The position numbers and the translations under genes were made by a program. Positions 27,903-35,693 of a stretch of DNA of 54,494 nt are shown piece after piece. The notes under the pieces were generated by a model. The model did no database searches and was not told where the DNA came from. It was given only the letters and a program-made list of their open reading frames with translations. Origin of the DNA: Sphingobacteriales bacterium 44-61 (lineage in GTDB: Bacteria; Bacteroidota; Bacteroidia; Chitinophagales; Chitinophagaceae). Every line of letters begins with the position of its first letter. Within the stretch, counting starts at the first letter, position 1. The stretch spans positions 214,432 to 268,925 of the forward strand of contig MKTW01000018.1 in NCBI GenBank assembly GCA_001898405.1. The letters run 5' to 3'.

Positions 27903-29387
27903 TCATAAATCCTTCAGGTATCTTTGTAGCAGGGGTCTCAATGCAGGATCAGTTGGTGCTGGCGCGTCCGCATTAATAACAGCACCGTTTTTATCTATGA
28001 TCATGTACCGGGGTATTTCCTTTATCGCATACCCCATAAAGTTGTACGTTGTGTCATCGCTGGCTTTCAAAAGCATATTGCCTGATTTGTCAAGCTGTTC
28101 AACTTCACTTGCTTTTTCCCAGTCGGGGATACTGTTATCCAGGGATATGGATACGAATCCTATATTTTTATCTGCAAACTGTCGCTTCAGCATACGCAAT
28201 TGCGGCATCTCCTTACGGCATGGAATACACCAGCTTGCCCAGAAATCAATAAAGATCAAACGGCCTTTGAATTGGGTGAACAGTTCCTGGCCTGACACTT
28301 CCTGTTTCCGGTCAAATGGCACAAACGAGTCTGGCGCAGTTAATGTAGCAATAACTTCATTATTGTTTATCTTTTTTCCGAGGTACTGGCAAATGTATCT
28401 ATAGTTCTTATCAGACACCTCGGTTTCATACAATGAAACGTATTCCGGGTAACTGATAATCTTTGCACGAACTGCTGAATAGAGCGTTTTAGTGATCAGA
28501 AAATCCCTTGTTATTCCATGGAAATAAATTTTTGAAGAAGACAGAAAAGTATCAAATGAGGACCTGTCAACGACACGGATATAACTTCCTTTCGTACTGG
28601 CAAAATGTGCTGTGAGTTCAGACAGGAAATCATTATAATATGCAAGATCATCTGTTGTTTGAATATCATTGGCCAGAGGGGTGACGGATTCGAGATATTT
28701 TATCAGCTCAGATTTACTGAAGTCCTTTCTGTTTAGCCAGTAGTAGTCCAGCAATGTAGCAGCAAATTTAGCTCGGATATATTTTGAAGATGCGTGACGA
28801 AGGTCGGCATTCTCAGAATCCGAAGTAAAAACAGAGTCGATCGTTGCTTCAGATCTTGCTAAAAACCTGGCGTAGCGTGCTTCAGCAATTTGCTGATAGT
28901 TGGTATTGCGCAAATCTGCAGGCAGGCTCAAATTGCTTTCAGACCGGTACTGCCACAGGTAAGTATTGAAGAGGTCCATCAATATTTCCCAGTTTTTCAG
29001 CTCTTTTGAGCGTTTGGCGTTGTTCAATGACGAAAAATGAACATCACCATTTTCACTCATTGAAGCCTGCAGTTCATCTCCGGGTTTTACCAGCAGCGGC
29101 ATATTAATCCCGGTGCATCTGACAAGGGATGCCTTCGTGATATAAAGATCGAAACGGCCAATACTATCTATGGCGACTGTATTTTCTTCAAGCCCGGACA
29201 GATTTCTGTACACAATGTACATATTAACATCACCACCCCAGTTTGCATTTTTTGCAAACAAACTTGGTGCTGCATGAATGCCCGCTGTCATCGTCATTTT
29301 TTCATCCTGCTCGATCTGTCTTGCAAAACGGCGGTTACAATTGATGAAAATGGTGCAAACCAAAACCAGCAATGGAAATGTCTTCAT
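27903..29387 (-). CDS. TlpA-like thioredoxin lipoprotein in peptide operon
   Basis: A 494-residue exported protein with an N-terminal signal and a possible lipobox (IFINC). A large N-terminal part (about 25-340) resembles the variable region of Bacteroidota TlpA/DUF4369-type proteins, mostly helical after residue 130. The C-terminal thioredoxin domain (about 345-490) carries FIDFWASWCIPCRKEMPQL, an intact CIPC site, and the cis-Pro region KEIPRYMIIDKNG. Such proteins usually reduce or isomerise disulfides in the periplasm. It lies 75 bases after the Cys-rich precursor and before the exporter, which suggests work on that peptide or on its redox partner. Confidence 0.85.
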   Translation of the reverse strand: MKTFPLLVLVCTIFINCNRRFARQIEQDEKMTMTAGIHAAPSLFAKNANWGGDVNMYIVYRNLSGLEENTVAIDSIGRFDLYITKASLVRCTGINMPLLVKPGDELQASMSENGDVHFSSLNNAKRSKELKNWEILMDLFNTYLWQYRSESNLSLPADLRNTNYQQIAEARYARFLARSEATIDSVFTSDSENADLRHASSKYIRAKFAATLLDYYWLNRKDFSKSELIKYLESVTPLANDIQTTDDLAYYNDFLSELTAHFASTKGSYIRVVDRSSFDTFLSSSKIYFHGITRDFLITKTLYSAVRAKIISYPEYVSLYETEVSDKNYRYICQYLGKKINNNEVIATLTAPDSFVPFDRKQEVSGQELFTQFKGRLIFIDFWASWCIPCRKEMPQLRMLKRQFADKNIGFVSISLDNSIPDWEKASEVEQLDKSGNMLLKASDDTTYNFMGYAIKEIPRYMIIDKNGAVINADAPAPTDPALRPLLQRYLKDL

Positions 29388-29462
29388 AACCCAGGGTTTA
29401 TGTGGGAAGCAGGCTGATCTGCGACCAACCTGCTTTAAATTGGGAAAATAAAATACAAAATA

Positions 29463-29684
29463 TTAGCTTACCGATACCCAAAAGCATTTGTGCCTGTTGC
29501 CGGCGCTACAGGTATAATGTGAGCTGCAGCTGGCTGTTTTACCATCTTTCTTTGGGCAGTCCGCAGTTGAATCACAACAAGTATCACCATCATCACCGAA
29601 ATCATCTTCCTTAACATCGCCACCGGAAATGTTCATCTGCTGAAATTTGGACAAAGCTGTACCAAGGTTCTTGATCTTTTTCAT
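29463..29684 (-). CDS. Double-glycine leader, six-cysteine peptide precursor
   Basis: A 73-residue precursor. Residues 1-22 form a leader (MKKIKNLGTALSKFQQMNISGG) ending in Gly21-Gly22, like the natural-product/bacteriocin leaders of Bacteroidota. The predicted 51-residue core is acidic at first (EDDFGDDGD) and then holds six cysteines (36, 37, 43, 53, 59, 67), enough for three disulfides, and ends CFWVSVS. The ATG at 29684 follows an AT-rich leader; the frame is open upstream to 29780, but only this start gives the leader. It lies between a VKOR/thioredoxin gene and TlpA-like, exporter and adaptor genes. No modification enzyme (LanM, rSAM, YcaO) is present, so the mature product is probably an unmodified disulfide peptide: bacteriocin, toxin or signal. 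The core itself is not one I recognise. Confidence 0.82.
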   Translation of the reverse strand: MKKIKNLGTALSKFQQMNISGGDVKEDDFGDDGDTCCDSTADCPKKDGKTASCSSHYTCSAGNRHKCFWVSVS

Positions 29685-29785
29685 TTTCAATGTTTTAGGT
29701 TTATTAATTTTCCGGGAAGAAGGCCACCCGATTAGCCCGTTTCTTAGCCTGTTAACGACCAGGTTTGTATGCGCAAACAAAAGCT

Positions 29786-31357
29786 TCAGCTAACCCAGGT
29801 GGAAACCGCTATTCCGGCGTCCTCGACAATGGTAGCTCTAATTATATTTCTGAGATCTCCGACCTTATAATTTTCAGGGAGTTCAAATCCATTAACAAAA
29901 AGGGTAGGTGTAAAGGATATGCCCGCAGAACGCGCCCATTCATGATTTCTTGTCACTCCAGGATGCTTTGCAAGTTGAGCGGCTGATTTTACGTGAGGAT
30001 ATTTATTTGTAAACTCATCGAGGTCCATTAATTCAAACCAGTCGTGTAATACCTGTTGTCTGTATGCAGGCGTTGCGCCTTCCAGGATATGAAGTATATA
30101 ATTGACTTCATTTGCGCTTTTGTATTGCAGATCATCAGAGCCCAATGCGAACCGTACTGTAAGTCCGATATTGTTTTTAGTCAATAACTCATGCAGAGCC
30201 TTATGCGCCCTGGCACAGGGGTTACAAAAAGTGTTGCATGCTACCAGCAATTGTATGCTTGCTTCCTTATTGCCCAATTGCAGATCACCTTCCATTGGAG
30301 CAGTGTCAATCTTACGTTGTGAACGTAAGGCAGCAGTAAAAATATTGTTGTCATATTTGAACCGGGTAAGATCAAAATTAGCTTTCACCAACCGGTTATT
30401 TTGTTGAACTACCGGCCTGAGCAAGCCGAGCCAGACCATGGTCACGGTCAGCATTAAAGCCAATATGAGAACAATATTTTCCCGGCTCAAAACGGAGAAA
30501 GAAAAGCCGGACAGCGATGAAACAGATAAGAGACACTGCATCCACAATATTGATACCGTTACTAAACAAAGTGTGCACCATTTTTTCTCAACCACACCCT
30601 GATAGTATAGAGAGAAGGCAGTAAATGGCAATGCAGCAAATGAAATGAACGGTATTAGTGGTGAATTGACCGCCTGTAAAAGGAGTAATATGGCAAAATA
30701 GGTGATGCCAAGATCAGACCATTTAAAGAGTCCGCCGATCTGACTTGCTTTTGATTGCAACACTCCTTCACAACCTGTGTTTGAACTAATCGAACATAGC
30801 TTATCAGAAAGCCGGTTGCTTATTCCCATTTCTTTCTGCACAATGAGGACAGCCGTAATAAAACCAAGTAAAGACAGGGCAAAAAAAGAAACAGATAATA
30901 CTGATATTGGGCCAGCCATTGCTAAGATCATAAGAACAACTGTTGCAGTCAATGTTATGCTCCAACGCCATTTAGCCTGGTTTTCTTTCCTGAGTAGTTC
31001 TTCATTTTCGTTATGCCCCCATCCTGTTGATTTTTCCGCAAAAACAGCAATACCATCCCAGTGCTTCAATACACTGCTTTCGGCAAGGTTTGTTTTATTC
31101 CTGGGATCTACAAGAATAAACTCACCTTCATCGACATCTATATGAGCAAGAAAGGGAAGGTCCAACTCATCAACTTTAGATTTATCGACAACATAGGCAC
31201 CGTTATTAATGTTCAGCTCATCGAGTACATCAGTAATACTTATCAGCGATGGAAATTTTGGATGCAATCTTAGTTCTTTTGAGAGCAGTCGTGAAGAGAC
31301 TTTAATGCCTGCTGCATTCAACCATCTTTTGATGGTAGTAACGAGGTCCTTTTTCAT
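29786..31357 (-). CDS. VKOR-thioredoxin fusion with C39-like N-terminal domain
   Basis: A 523-residue inner-membrane disulfide-forming protein. An N-terminal domain (about 1-125: LHPKFPSLISITDVLDELNI, FLAHIDVDEGEFILVD) resembles C39 peptidase domains but lacks the catalytic Cys. Then come a membrane part (about 140-330) with the VKOR cysteines (LCSISSNTGCEGVL near 186-195 and WCTLC near 260) and a C-terminal thioredoxin domain with active site ACNTFCNPCARAH (near 378). VKOR passes electrons from a DsbA-like domain to quinone, so this fusion can oxidise thiols unaided. As the first gene of the peptide operon, 101 bases from the Cys-rich precursor, it is the likely disulfide maker for that peptide; the C39-like part may hold the leader. 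Confidence 0.87.
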   Translation of the reverse strand: MKKDLVTTIKRWLNAAGIKVSSRLLSKELRLHPKFPSLISITDVLDELNINNGAYVVDKSKVDELDLPFLAHIDVDEGEFILVDPRNKTNLAESSVLKHWDGIAVFAEKSTGWGHNENEELLRKENQAKWRWSITLTATVVLMILAMAGPISVLSVSFFALSLLGFITAVLIVQKEMGISNRLSDKLCSISSNTGCEGVLQSKASQIGGLFKWSDLGITYFAILLLLQAVNSPLIPFISFAALPFTAFSLYYQGVVEKKWCTLCLVTVSILWMQCLLSVSSLSGFSFSVLSRENIVLILALMLTVTMVWLGLLRPVVQQNNRLVKANFDLTRFKYDNNIFTAALRSQRKIDTAPMEGDLQLGNKEASIQLLVACNTFCNPCARAHKALHELLTKNNIGLTVRFALGSDDLQYKSANEVNYILHILEGATPAYRQQVLHDWFELMDLDEFTNKYPHVKSAAQLAKHPGVTRNHEWARSAGISFTPTLFVNGFELPENYKVGDLRNIIRATIVEDAGIAVSTWVS

Positions 31358-31418
31358 GCTGAATAATCAAAGTTTAAGGAATAAGGTTATAGTGTGCTCG
31401 AATTCAAGGGTAGCAGGG

Positions 31419-31447
31419 CCTGGTTGAATAAATACTGATCAACCAGG
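31419..31447. repeat. Perfect 9-bp inverted repeat upstream of peptide operon
   Basis: CCTGGTTGA at 31419-31427 and TCAACCAGG at 31439-31447 form a perfect inverted repeat with an 11-base spacer, 62-90 bases ahead of the first gene (ATG at 31357, minus strand). No T-run follows on either strand, so an operator is more likely than a terminator. The remainder of 31358-31632 shows only a weak TAAACTTTG-like element close to the start codon. Confidence 0.45.
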
Positions 31448-31632
31448 TAAAATGATAATTCAGTTGTATAAATCTAAGCGATCCAAATAATAAATTATAC
31501 CCTTTGCGCTAATAAAATTTTCTATTTATGCAGATTAAGAGGATTTATTTAGGAGAAATGGTGTTTTTCGGGTATACAGTGAGCGGATCGGATAATAGTG
31601 CTGAAACAATGAAGTGGGTTATTGTTAAATCA

Positions 31633-31851
31633 TTAACCTAATGGTTCAGCTTTAAATCCTGTCTTCCTGATAATTTCCAATACCTGCTCCTGGGTGATGC
31701 CCTCTGATTTTACAGTAAGCACTTTGTCTTTATTGGTAGTGTCTACATTCCACTCGCAAATACCTTCTGCATTATCCAAATGAGGCTTTACAGATGCTAC
31801 GCAACCGCCGCAATTAATATTTGTCTTGAACTGAAGATCCTTATTTTCCAT
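31633..31851 (-). CDS. Small heavy-metal-associated (HMA) metallochaperone
   Basis: A 72-residue cytosolic protein with one HMA fold: MENKDLQFKTNINCGGCVASV, metal-binding Cys14 and Cys17 in CGGC, and the closing VLEIIRKTGFKAE. Such proteins carry Cu(I) to P1B ATPases. The start at 31851 gives a standard chaperone; the longer frame to 31956 would run into copA. It lies 92 bases downstream of copA, separated by an AT-rich gap, and is most likely on the same transcript. Confidence 0.9.
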   Translation of the reverse strand: MENKDLQFKTNINCGGCVASVKPHLDNAEGICEWNVDTTNKDKVLTVKSEGITQEQVLEIIRKTGFKAEPLG

Positions 31852-31943
31852 TTTGTTGATATTTTTTGTGAATAATAGTGATACAAAGTTGATCGCTTTA
31901 CAAAAAAGAAGTGTTATGCTATTTCCTGTTTGATTTGTAAGAT

Positions 31944-34361
31944 TTACTTCTTCCATTTCAAACGCAAACTGTTTGTAACCACACTGACGCTACTCAATGC
32001 CATAGCCGCACCGGCGATCATCGGGTTCAACAGGAAGCCATTGACCGTGTAAAGAATTCCTGCTGCAACCGGAATACCGATCAGGTTATAAATAAATGCC
32101 CAGAAAAGGTTCTGTTTTATGGTTGACACAGTTTGTTTAGACAGGCGGATGGCCTGGGAGATCTTGGTCAGATCTGATGAAATGATGGTCATTTTTGCCA
32201 CATCCATGGCAATATCACTGCCTTTCCCCATGGCGATACTGACATCCGCCGTTGCCAGTGCAGTGCTGTCATTGATACCATCACCAACCATTGCAACCAC
32301 TTTGCCCTGCTGTTGCAGTTCCTTTACAAAATCGGCTTTATGCTGTGGTAATACCTCAGCCTTGTAATGTTTAATACCTGTTTGCTGTGCAATAGCTTTT
32401 GCAGTGGCTTCATTGTCGCCTGTAAGCATATACAGGTCAATACCCATCTCCTGCATTTGCCTGATAGCCTCAACGGATGTTTCTTTGACCCTGTCTGAAA
32501 TGGCGAGTACGGAAAGTGCCTGTTTACTGTTTGCAAACCAGATAATGGTTTTGGATTGTTTGCTCCACTCATCAGCCTGTTGCTGCAATGGTGCAGCAAT
32601 AGCGATATGATTTTCTACCAACAATTTTTTATTACCTACAAAATAGGTCTCCTTGTCATAAATTGCTTTTACGCCTTTACCGGTAATACTATCAAACATA
32701 GATAAAGAGATGGCCGGCACACTATCCAGGTGTTTTATCACAGCTTCAGCCAGTGGGTGCTCCGATTGTTTTTCGATACTCATTAGTATACTCCTGGTTG
32801 TATCATCATTATTCAGCCATTGTATATCTGTAACCTGTGGCCTTCCTTCCGTAATAGTCCCTGTTTTATCCAGCACAATAGCATTCACTTTCTTAGCAAG
32901 CTCCAGGCTTTCAGCATCCTTGATCAGGATCCCTTTTTCGGCGCCTTTGCCAACACCCACCATAATAGCTGTAGGCGTAGCCAGGCCAAGCGCACAGGGA
33001 CAGGCGATCACCAGAACGGTAACAGCAGCCAGCAACCCCTGCACCACTCCATTATCACCACCAAGGATCAACCACAACACGAAAGTGAGAATAGCAATAC
33101 CAATAACGACCGGAACGAAAATACCCGCGATCTTATCTACCAGCTTCTGTACAGGCGCTTTACTGCCCTGAGCATCCTGCACCATTTTAATGATCTGGGC
33201 AAGCATTGTCTCCTTACCTACTTTCACTGCCCTGAACCGGAAACTTCCTTTTTGATTGATCGTACCTGCAAACACTTTTTCATTCTCCTTTTTCAATACA
33301 GGTACAGGCTCTCCGCTCAGCATACTTTCATCTACATAGGAGTTGCCGGAAGTGACCATGCCATCAACTGCGATCTTTTCACCTGGCTTCACAAGAATAA
33401 TATCACCTGCATTCACTTCTTCAATGGCTATTTGCTTTTCTGTTCCGTCCGGCTGTATCACCATTACCGTCCTGGGTTGTAAACCCATCAGCTTTTTAAT
33501 GGCTGAGGAAGTATTACCCTTGGCTTTTTCTTCCAGCAATTTACCCAGAAGGATGAAGGCGATAACAACTGCTGCTGCTTCAAAATAAACGTGAGCATGC
33601 AGTCCTCTCTGATGCCAGAACTGAGGAAACAGCATATTGAAAACACTGAACACATAGGCAATACCTGTGCTTAATGCTACCAGTGTATCCATATTGGCAG
33701 AGCGGTGCTTAGCCTGTTTCCATGCATTTATAAAGAAATCTTTACCCAGCCACAGCACTACAGGTGTGGCGAAAAGCCACATTATCTCGTTGGCATAAGG
33801 TATATCCATGAAGAACATACCGATAACAACCACGGGAAGCGATAACAGTACTGCCCAAATGGTTTTGTTCTTTAGCGTTTTGAATTTTTGTGCGTGGATA
33901 GCTTCCAGTGTTTCCTGTTGCCTGGTTTCATCTTCTATCAGCAGATCATAACCGATAGACTGCACTGCCTTCTGAAGTTTTGAAGCATCTGTCATATTGG
34001 GCAGGTATTCTACGGTAAGATTGCCGGTGGCAAAATTTACCGAGGAGCTGACCACACCTTCTGCCGCTTTCACAATGCTTTCGGCACTGCTGGCACAGGA
34101 GGCACAGGTCATACCCAATACAGGAAATGTTTTTTTAATGGTGGGAACGCCATAGCCAAGGTCTTTGATCGCCTTAACTGCTTCTGCCACCGCTTCATTA
34201 TCTTCTACGGTAATGGCCGCCCGGTGGTTGTTCAATTCCACTTTGTGGCTTTCCACTCCTTTTACCTGTGCCAATCCTTTTTCAACGATGAGTGCACAGT
34301 GCTCACTTTCTACATCCTCAAGCGGGAGGTAAATGAGCTCTTTTTCGTTAGTTGTAGCCAT
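31944..34361 (-). CDS. copA: Copper-exporting P1B-type ATPase
   Basis: An 805-residue inner-membrane metal pump. It has two N-terminal HMA domains: the first (3-70) is degenerate with a lone Cys22, the second is intact with GMTCASC (Cys86, Cys89). Eight helices follow, with the Cu(I) signature ACPCALGLATPT in helix 6 (near 454), the actuator motif SGEPVP, the phosphorylation site DKTGT (near 496), nucleotide-binding SEHPLA and TGDN, and GDGINDSTALATADVSIAMG. It should export Cu(I) (or Ag(I)) from the cytosol. An ATG at 34370 is an alternative start three codons earlier. The AraC-type regulator gene ends 80 bases upstream. Confidence 0.95.
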   Translation of the reverse strand: MATTNEKELIYLPLEDVESEHCALIVEKGLAQVKGVESHKVELNNHRAAITVEDNEAVAEAVKAIKDLGYGVPTIKKTFPVLGMTCASCASSAESIVKAAEGVVSSSVNFATGNLTVEYLPNMTDASKLQKAVQSIGYDLLIEDETRQQETLEAIHAQKFKTLKNKTIWAVLLSLPVVVIGMFFMDIPYANEIMWLFATPVVLWLGKDFFINAWKQAKHRSANMDTLVALSTGIAYVFSVFNMLFPQFWHQRGLHAHVYFEAAAVVIAFILLGKLLEEKAKGNTSSAIKKLMGLQPRTVMVIQPDGTEKQIAIEEVNAGDIILVKPGEKIAVDGMVTSGNSYVDESMLSGEPVPVLKKENEKVFAGTINQKGSFRFRAVKVGKETMLAQIIKMVQDAQGSKAPVQKLVDKIAGIFVPVVIGIAILTFVLWLILGGDNGVVQGLLAAVTVLVIACPCALGLATPTAIMVGVGKGAEKGILIKDAESLELAKKVNAIVLDKTGTITEGRPQVTDIQWLNNDDTTRSILMSIEKQSEHPLAEAVIKHLDSVPAISLSMFDSITGKGVKAIYDKETYFVGNKKLLVENHIAIAAPLQQQADEWSKQSKTIIWFANSKQALSVLAISDRVKETSVEAIRQMQEMGIDLYMLTGDNEATAKAIAQQTGIKHYKAEVLPQHKADFVKELQQQGKVVAMVGDGINDSTALATADVSIAMGKGSDIAMDVAKMTIISSDLTKISQAIRLSKQTVSTIKQNLFWAFIYNLIGIPVAAGILYTVNGFLLNPMIAGAAMALSSVSVVTNSLRLKWKK

Positions 34362-34441
34362 ATCTTGCATAATTTTCTATGCAAAGTTGGCACTCATATC
34401 AATGACAGCTATTATGTAATTATGGAATTGGTTTGTAAGAT

Positions 34442-35005
34442 TTACACCTTATCCAGTGGTTTTCTCTTCTCTTCCCTGATCTGTTTAAAATGGCTGGGAG
34501 TTAAACCAGTAACTTTTTTGAATTGGTTGCTCAGGTAAGCAACGCTGGAGTAATTGAGCTTGAAAGCGATCTCGCTCAGCGACAATTCATCATAAACCAG
34601 CAACTCCTTTACTTTTTCAATTTTTTGGGCGATAAAGTATTTCTCAATGGTAGAACCTTCCACATCGGAGAAAAGATTGGACAGGTAGTTATAATCGTGA
34701 TTCAGGTTTCTACTCAATATATCCGACAGGTTGGTTTTGCCATCGTAATCCTGGTGATGTATCATGTCGATGATAACGTTCTTGATCTTTTCGATAATAC
34801 GTCCTTTTTTATCGTCAATCAGTTCAAATCCCAAAGCAGTTAAAGCTGTTTGCAGTTTGGTTTTCTCTTCCGGGTTAAGGTCTTTTTCAAGTTCTGCTTC
34901 ACCCAATTTTACGGTTTTGACTGGTACCCCCAGTTTCTTTAATTCATTTTCCACCGCCGATATGCAGCGGTTGCAAACCATATTTTTTATGAACAGTGTG
35001 GACAT
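34442..35005 (-). CDS. AraC-family regulator with N-terminal HMA-like metal-binding domain
   Basis: A 187-residue fusion of a metal-binding domain to a DNA-binding domain. The N-terminus (MSTLFIKNMVCNRCISAVENELKKLG) has an HMA-like fold with Cys11 and Cys14; a linker leads to an AraC-type HTH (about 90-180: LSEIAFKLNYSSVAYLSNQFKKVTGLTPSHFKQIRE). It probably detects copper directly and switches on the adjacent copA and chaperone genes. The frame extends to 35080, but the ATG at 35005 begins exactly at the HMA strand. It is divergent from the YjdM-like gene. Its use of an AraC domain differs from the usual CueR, CopY or CsoR copper regulators. Confidence 0.9.
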   Translation of the reverse strand: MSTLFIKNMVCNRCISAVENELKKLGVPVKTVKLGEAELEKDLNPEEKTKLQTALTALGFELIDDKKGRIIEKIKNVIIDMIHHQDYDGKTNLSDILSRNLNHDYNYLSNLFSDVEGSTIEKYFIAQKIEKVKELLVYDELSLSEIAFKLNYSSVAYLSNQFKKVTGLTPSHFKQIREEKRKPLDKV

Positions 35006-35243
35006 AGTATAGTTTCCTTCGTTGATGAATGATCGCTTAAAAATGATAACAAAGTACGTGGAAATATTCCGCCTTTCCACAGTTGAAACTGTAACAAAGA
35101 ATAAATGGTTTATGGCTTGGAAAGCATTGTACCGACCTGTAAAACAGGCTTATTTTTCCCAACAAGGCGAGATAGAATCAGAAAATCATCGTTTTTATAC
35201 CTGGTGGAACTCTATCAGAATAGGCTTTCCCTAATATTTTTTT

Positions 35244-35251
35244 TACCTTTG
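35244..35251 (+). promoter_or_regulatory. Bacteroidota -7 element before yjdM-like gene
   Basis: TACCTTTG matches the Bacteroidota -7 consensus TAnnTTTG exactly and ends 21 bases before the ATG at 35273. A clear -33 TTTG box is not visible. The rest of 35006-35251 shows nothing else definite. Confidence 0.55.
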
Positions 35252-35272
35252 CGCCCACAAAATCTTTTAAAA

Positions 35273-35611
35273 ATGAGTGAACTCGCTCCATGTCCGGTAT
35301 GCAAATCAACTTATACGTATCAAATGGATAGCTTGCTTGTGTGTCCGGAATGCGGACATGAGTGGAATCCCGAGGAAGCTGTTGAAAATACAGATGCTTT
35401 TGTTGTAAAGGACTGCAATGGTAATATCCTCCAGGATGGAGATACAGTAGTAACGATAAAGAACCTTCCGGTAAGAGGCTCCTCTCAAAGTATAAAAGCA
35501 GGAACCAAAGTAAAAAATATCCGGCTGGTAGATAGCGATCATAATATTGATTGCAAAATTGACGGCTTCGGCGCGATGGCGCTCAAGTCAGAATTTGTAA
35601 AGAAAGCATAG
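35273..35611 (+). CDS. yjdM: YjdM/PhnA-like zinc ribbon protein
   Basis: A 112-residue cytosolic protein: N-terminal zinc ribbon ([20 protein letters not shown]..., Cys7, Cys10, Cys24, Cys27) and a C-terminal SH3-like domain ([44 protein letters not shown]). This is the PhnA/YjdM family, once linked to phosphonate use, though its real role is unclear. The frame is open upstream to 35105, but the ATG at 35273 follows a good -7 element and matches the family start. Followed by a strong hairpin. Confidence 0.92.
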   Translation: MSELAPCPVCKSTYTYQMDSLLVCPECGHEWNPEEAVENTDAFVVKDCNGNILQDGDTVVTIKNLPVRGSSQSIKAGTKVKNIRLVDSDHNIDCKIDGFGAMALKSEFVKKA

Positions 35612-35612
35612 T

Positions 35613-35653
35613 CCATAAAGAAGAGTGAGTGGAATACTCACCCTTCTTTATGG
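35613..35653 (+). terminator. Hairpin after yjdM-like gene
   Basis: CCATAAAGAAGAGTGAGT at 35613-35630 pairs with ACTCACCCTTCTTTATGG at 35636-35653 (17 of 18 positions; one A-C mismatch) around a 5-base loop. The stem is strong, but no T-run follows, so it may be a terminator needing help or an RNA-stabilising hairpin. Confidence 0.6.
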
Positions 35654-35693
35654 AAAATTATAGAAATAGCGTCTGTTTACAAACACACCACCT

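Noticed and set aside
29463-29684. Lanthipeptide or other heavily modified RiPP precursor
   Set aside because: The core has Ser, Thr and Cys, but no LanB, LanM, LanC, radical-SAM or YcaO gene is near; the linked enzymes all act on thiols and disulfides.
31419-31447. Rho-independent terminator
   Set aside because: The stem is perfect, but neither strand shows a following T-run, and it lies ahead of, not behind, a gene.
31529-31582. Short plus-strand ORF in the gap upstream of the peptide operon
   Set aside because: It ends after 17 codons and shows no ribosome-binding site or leader-like pattern.
32820-33482. 220-codon plus-strand reading frame
   Set aside because: It lies fully antisense to copA, whose P1B motifs are unmistakable; the antisense protein is His/Ser-rich without any recognisable domain.
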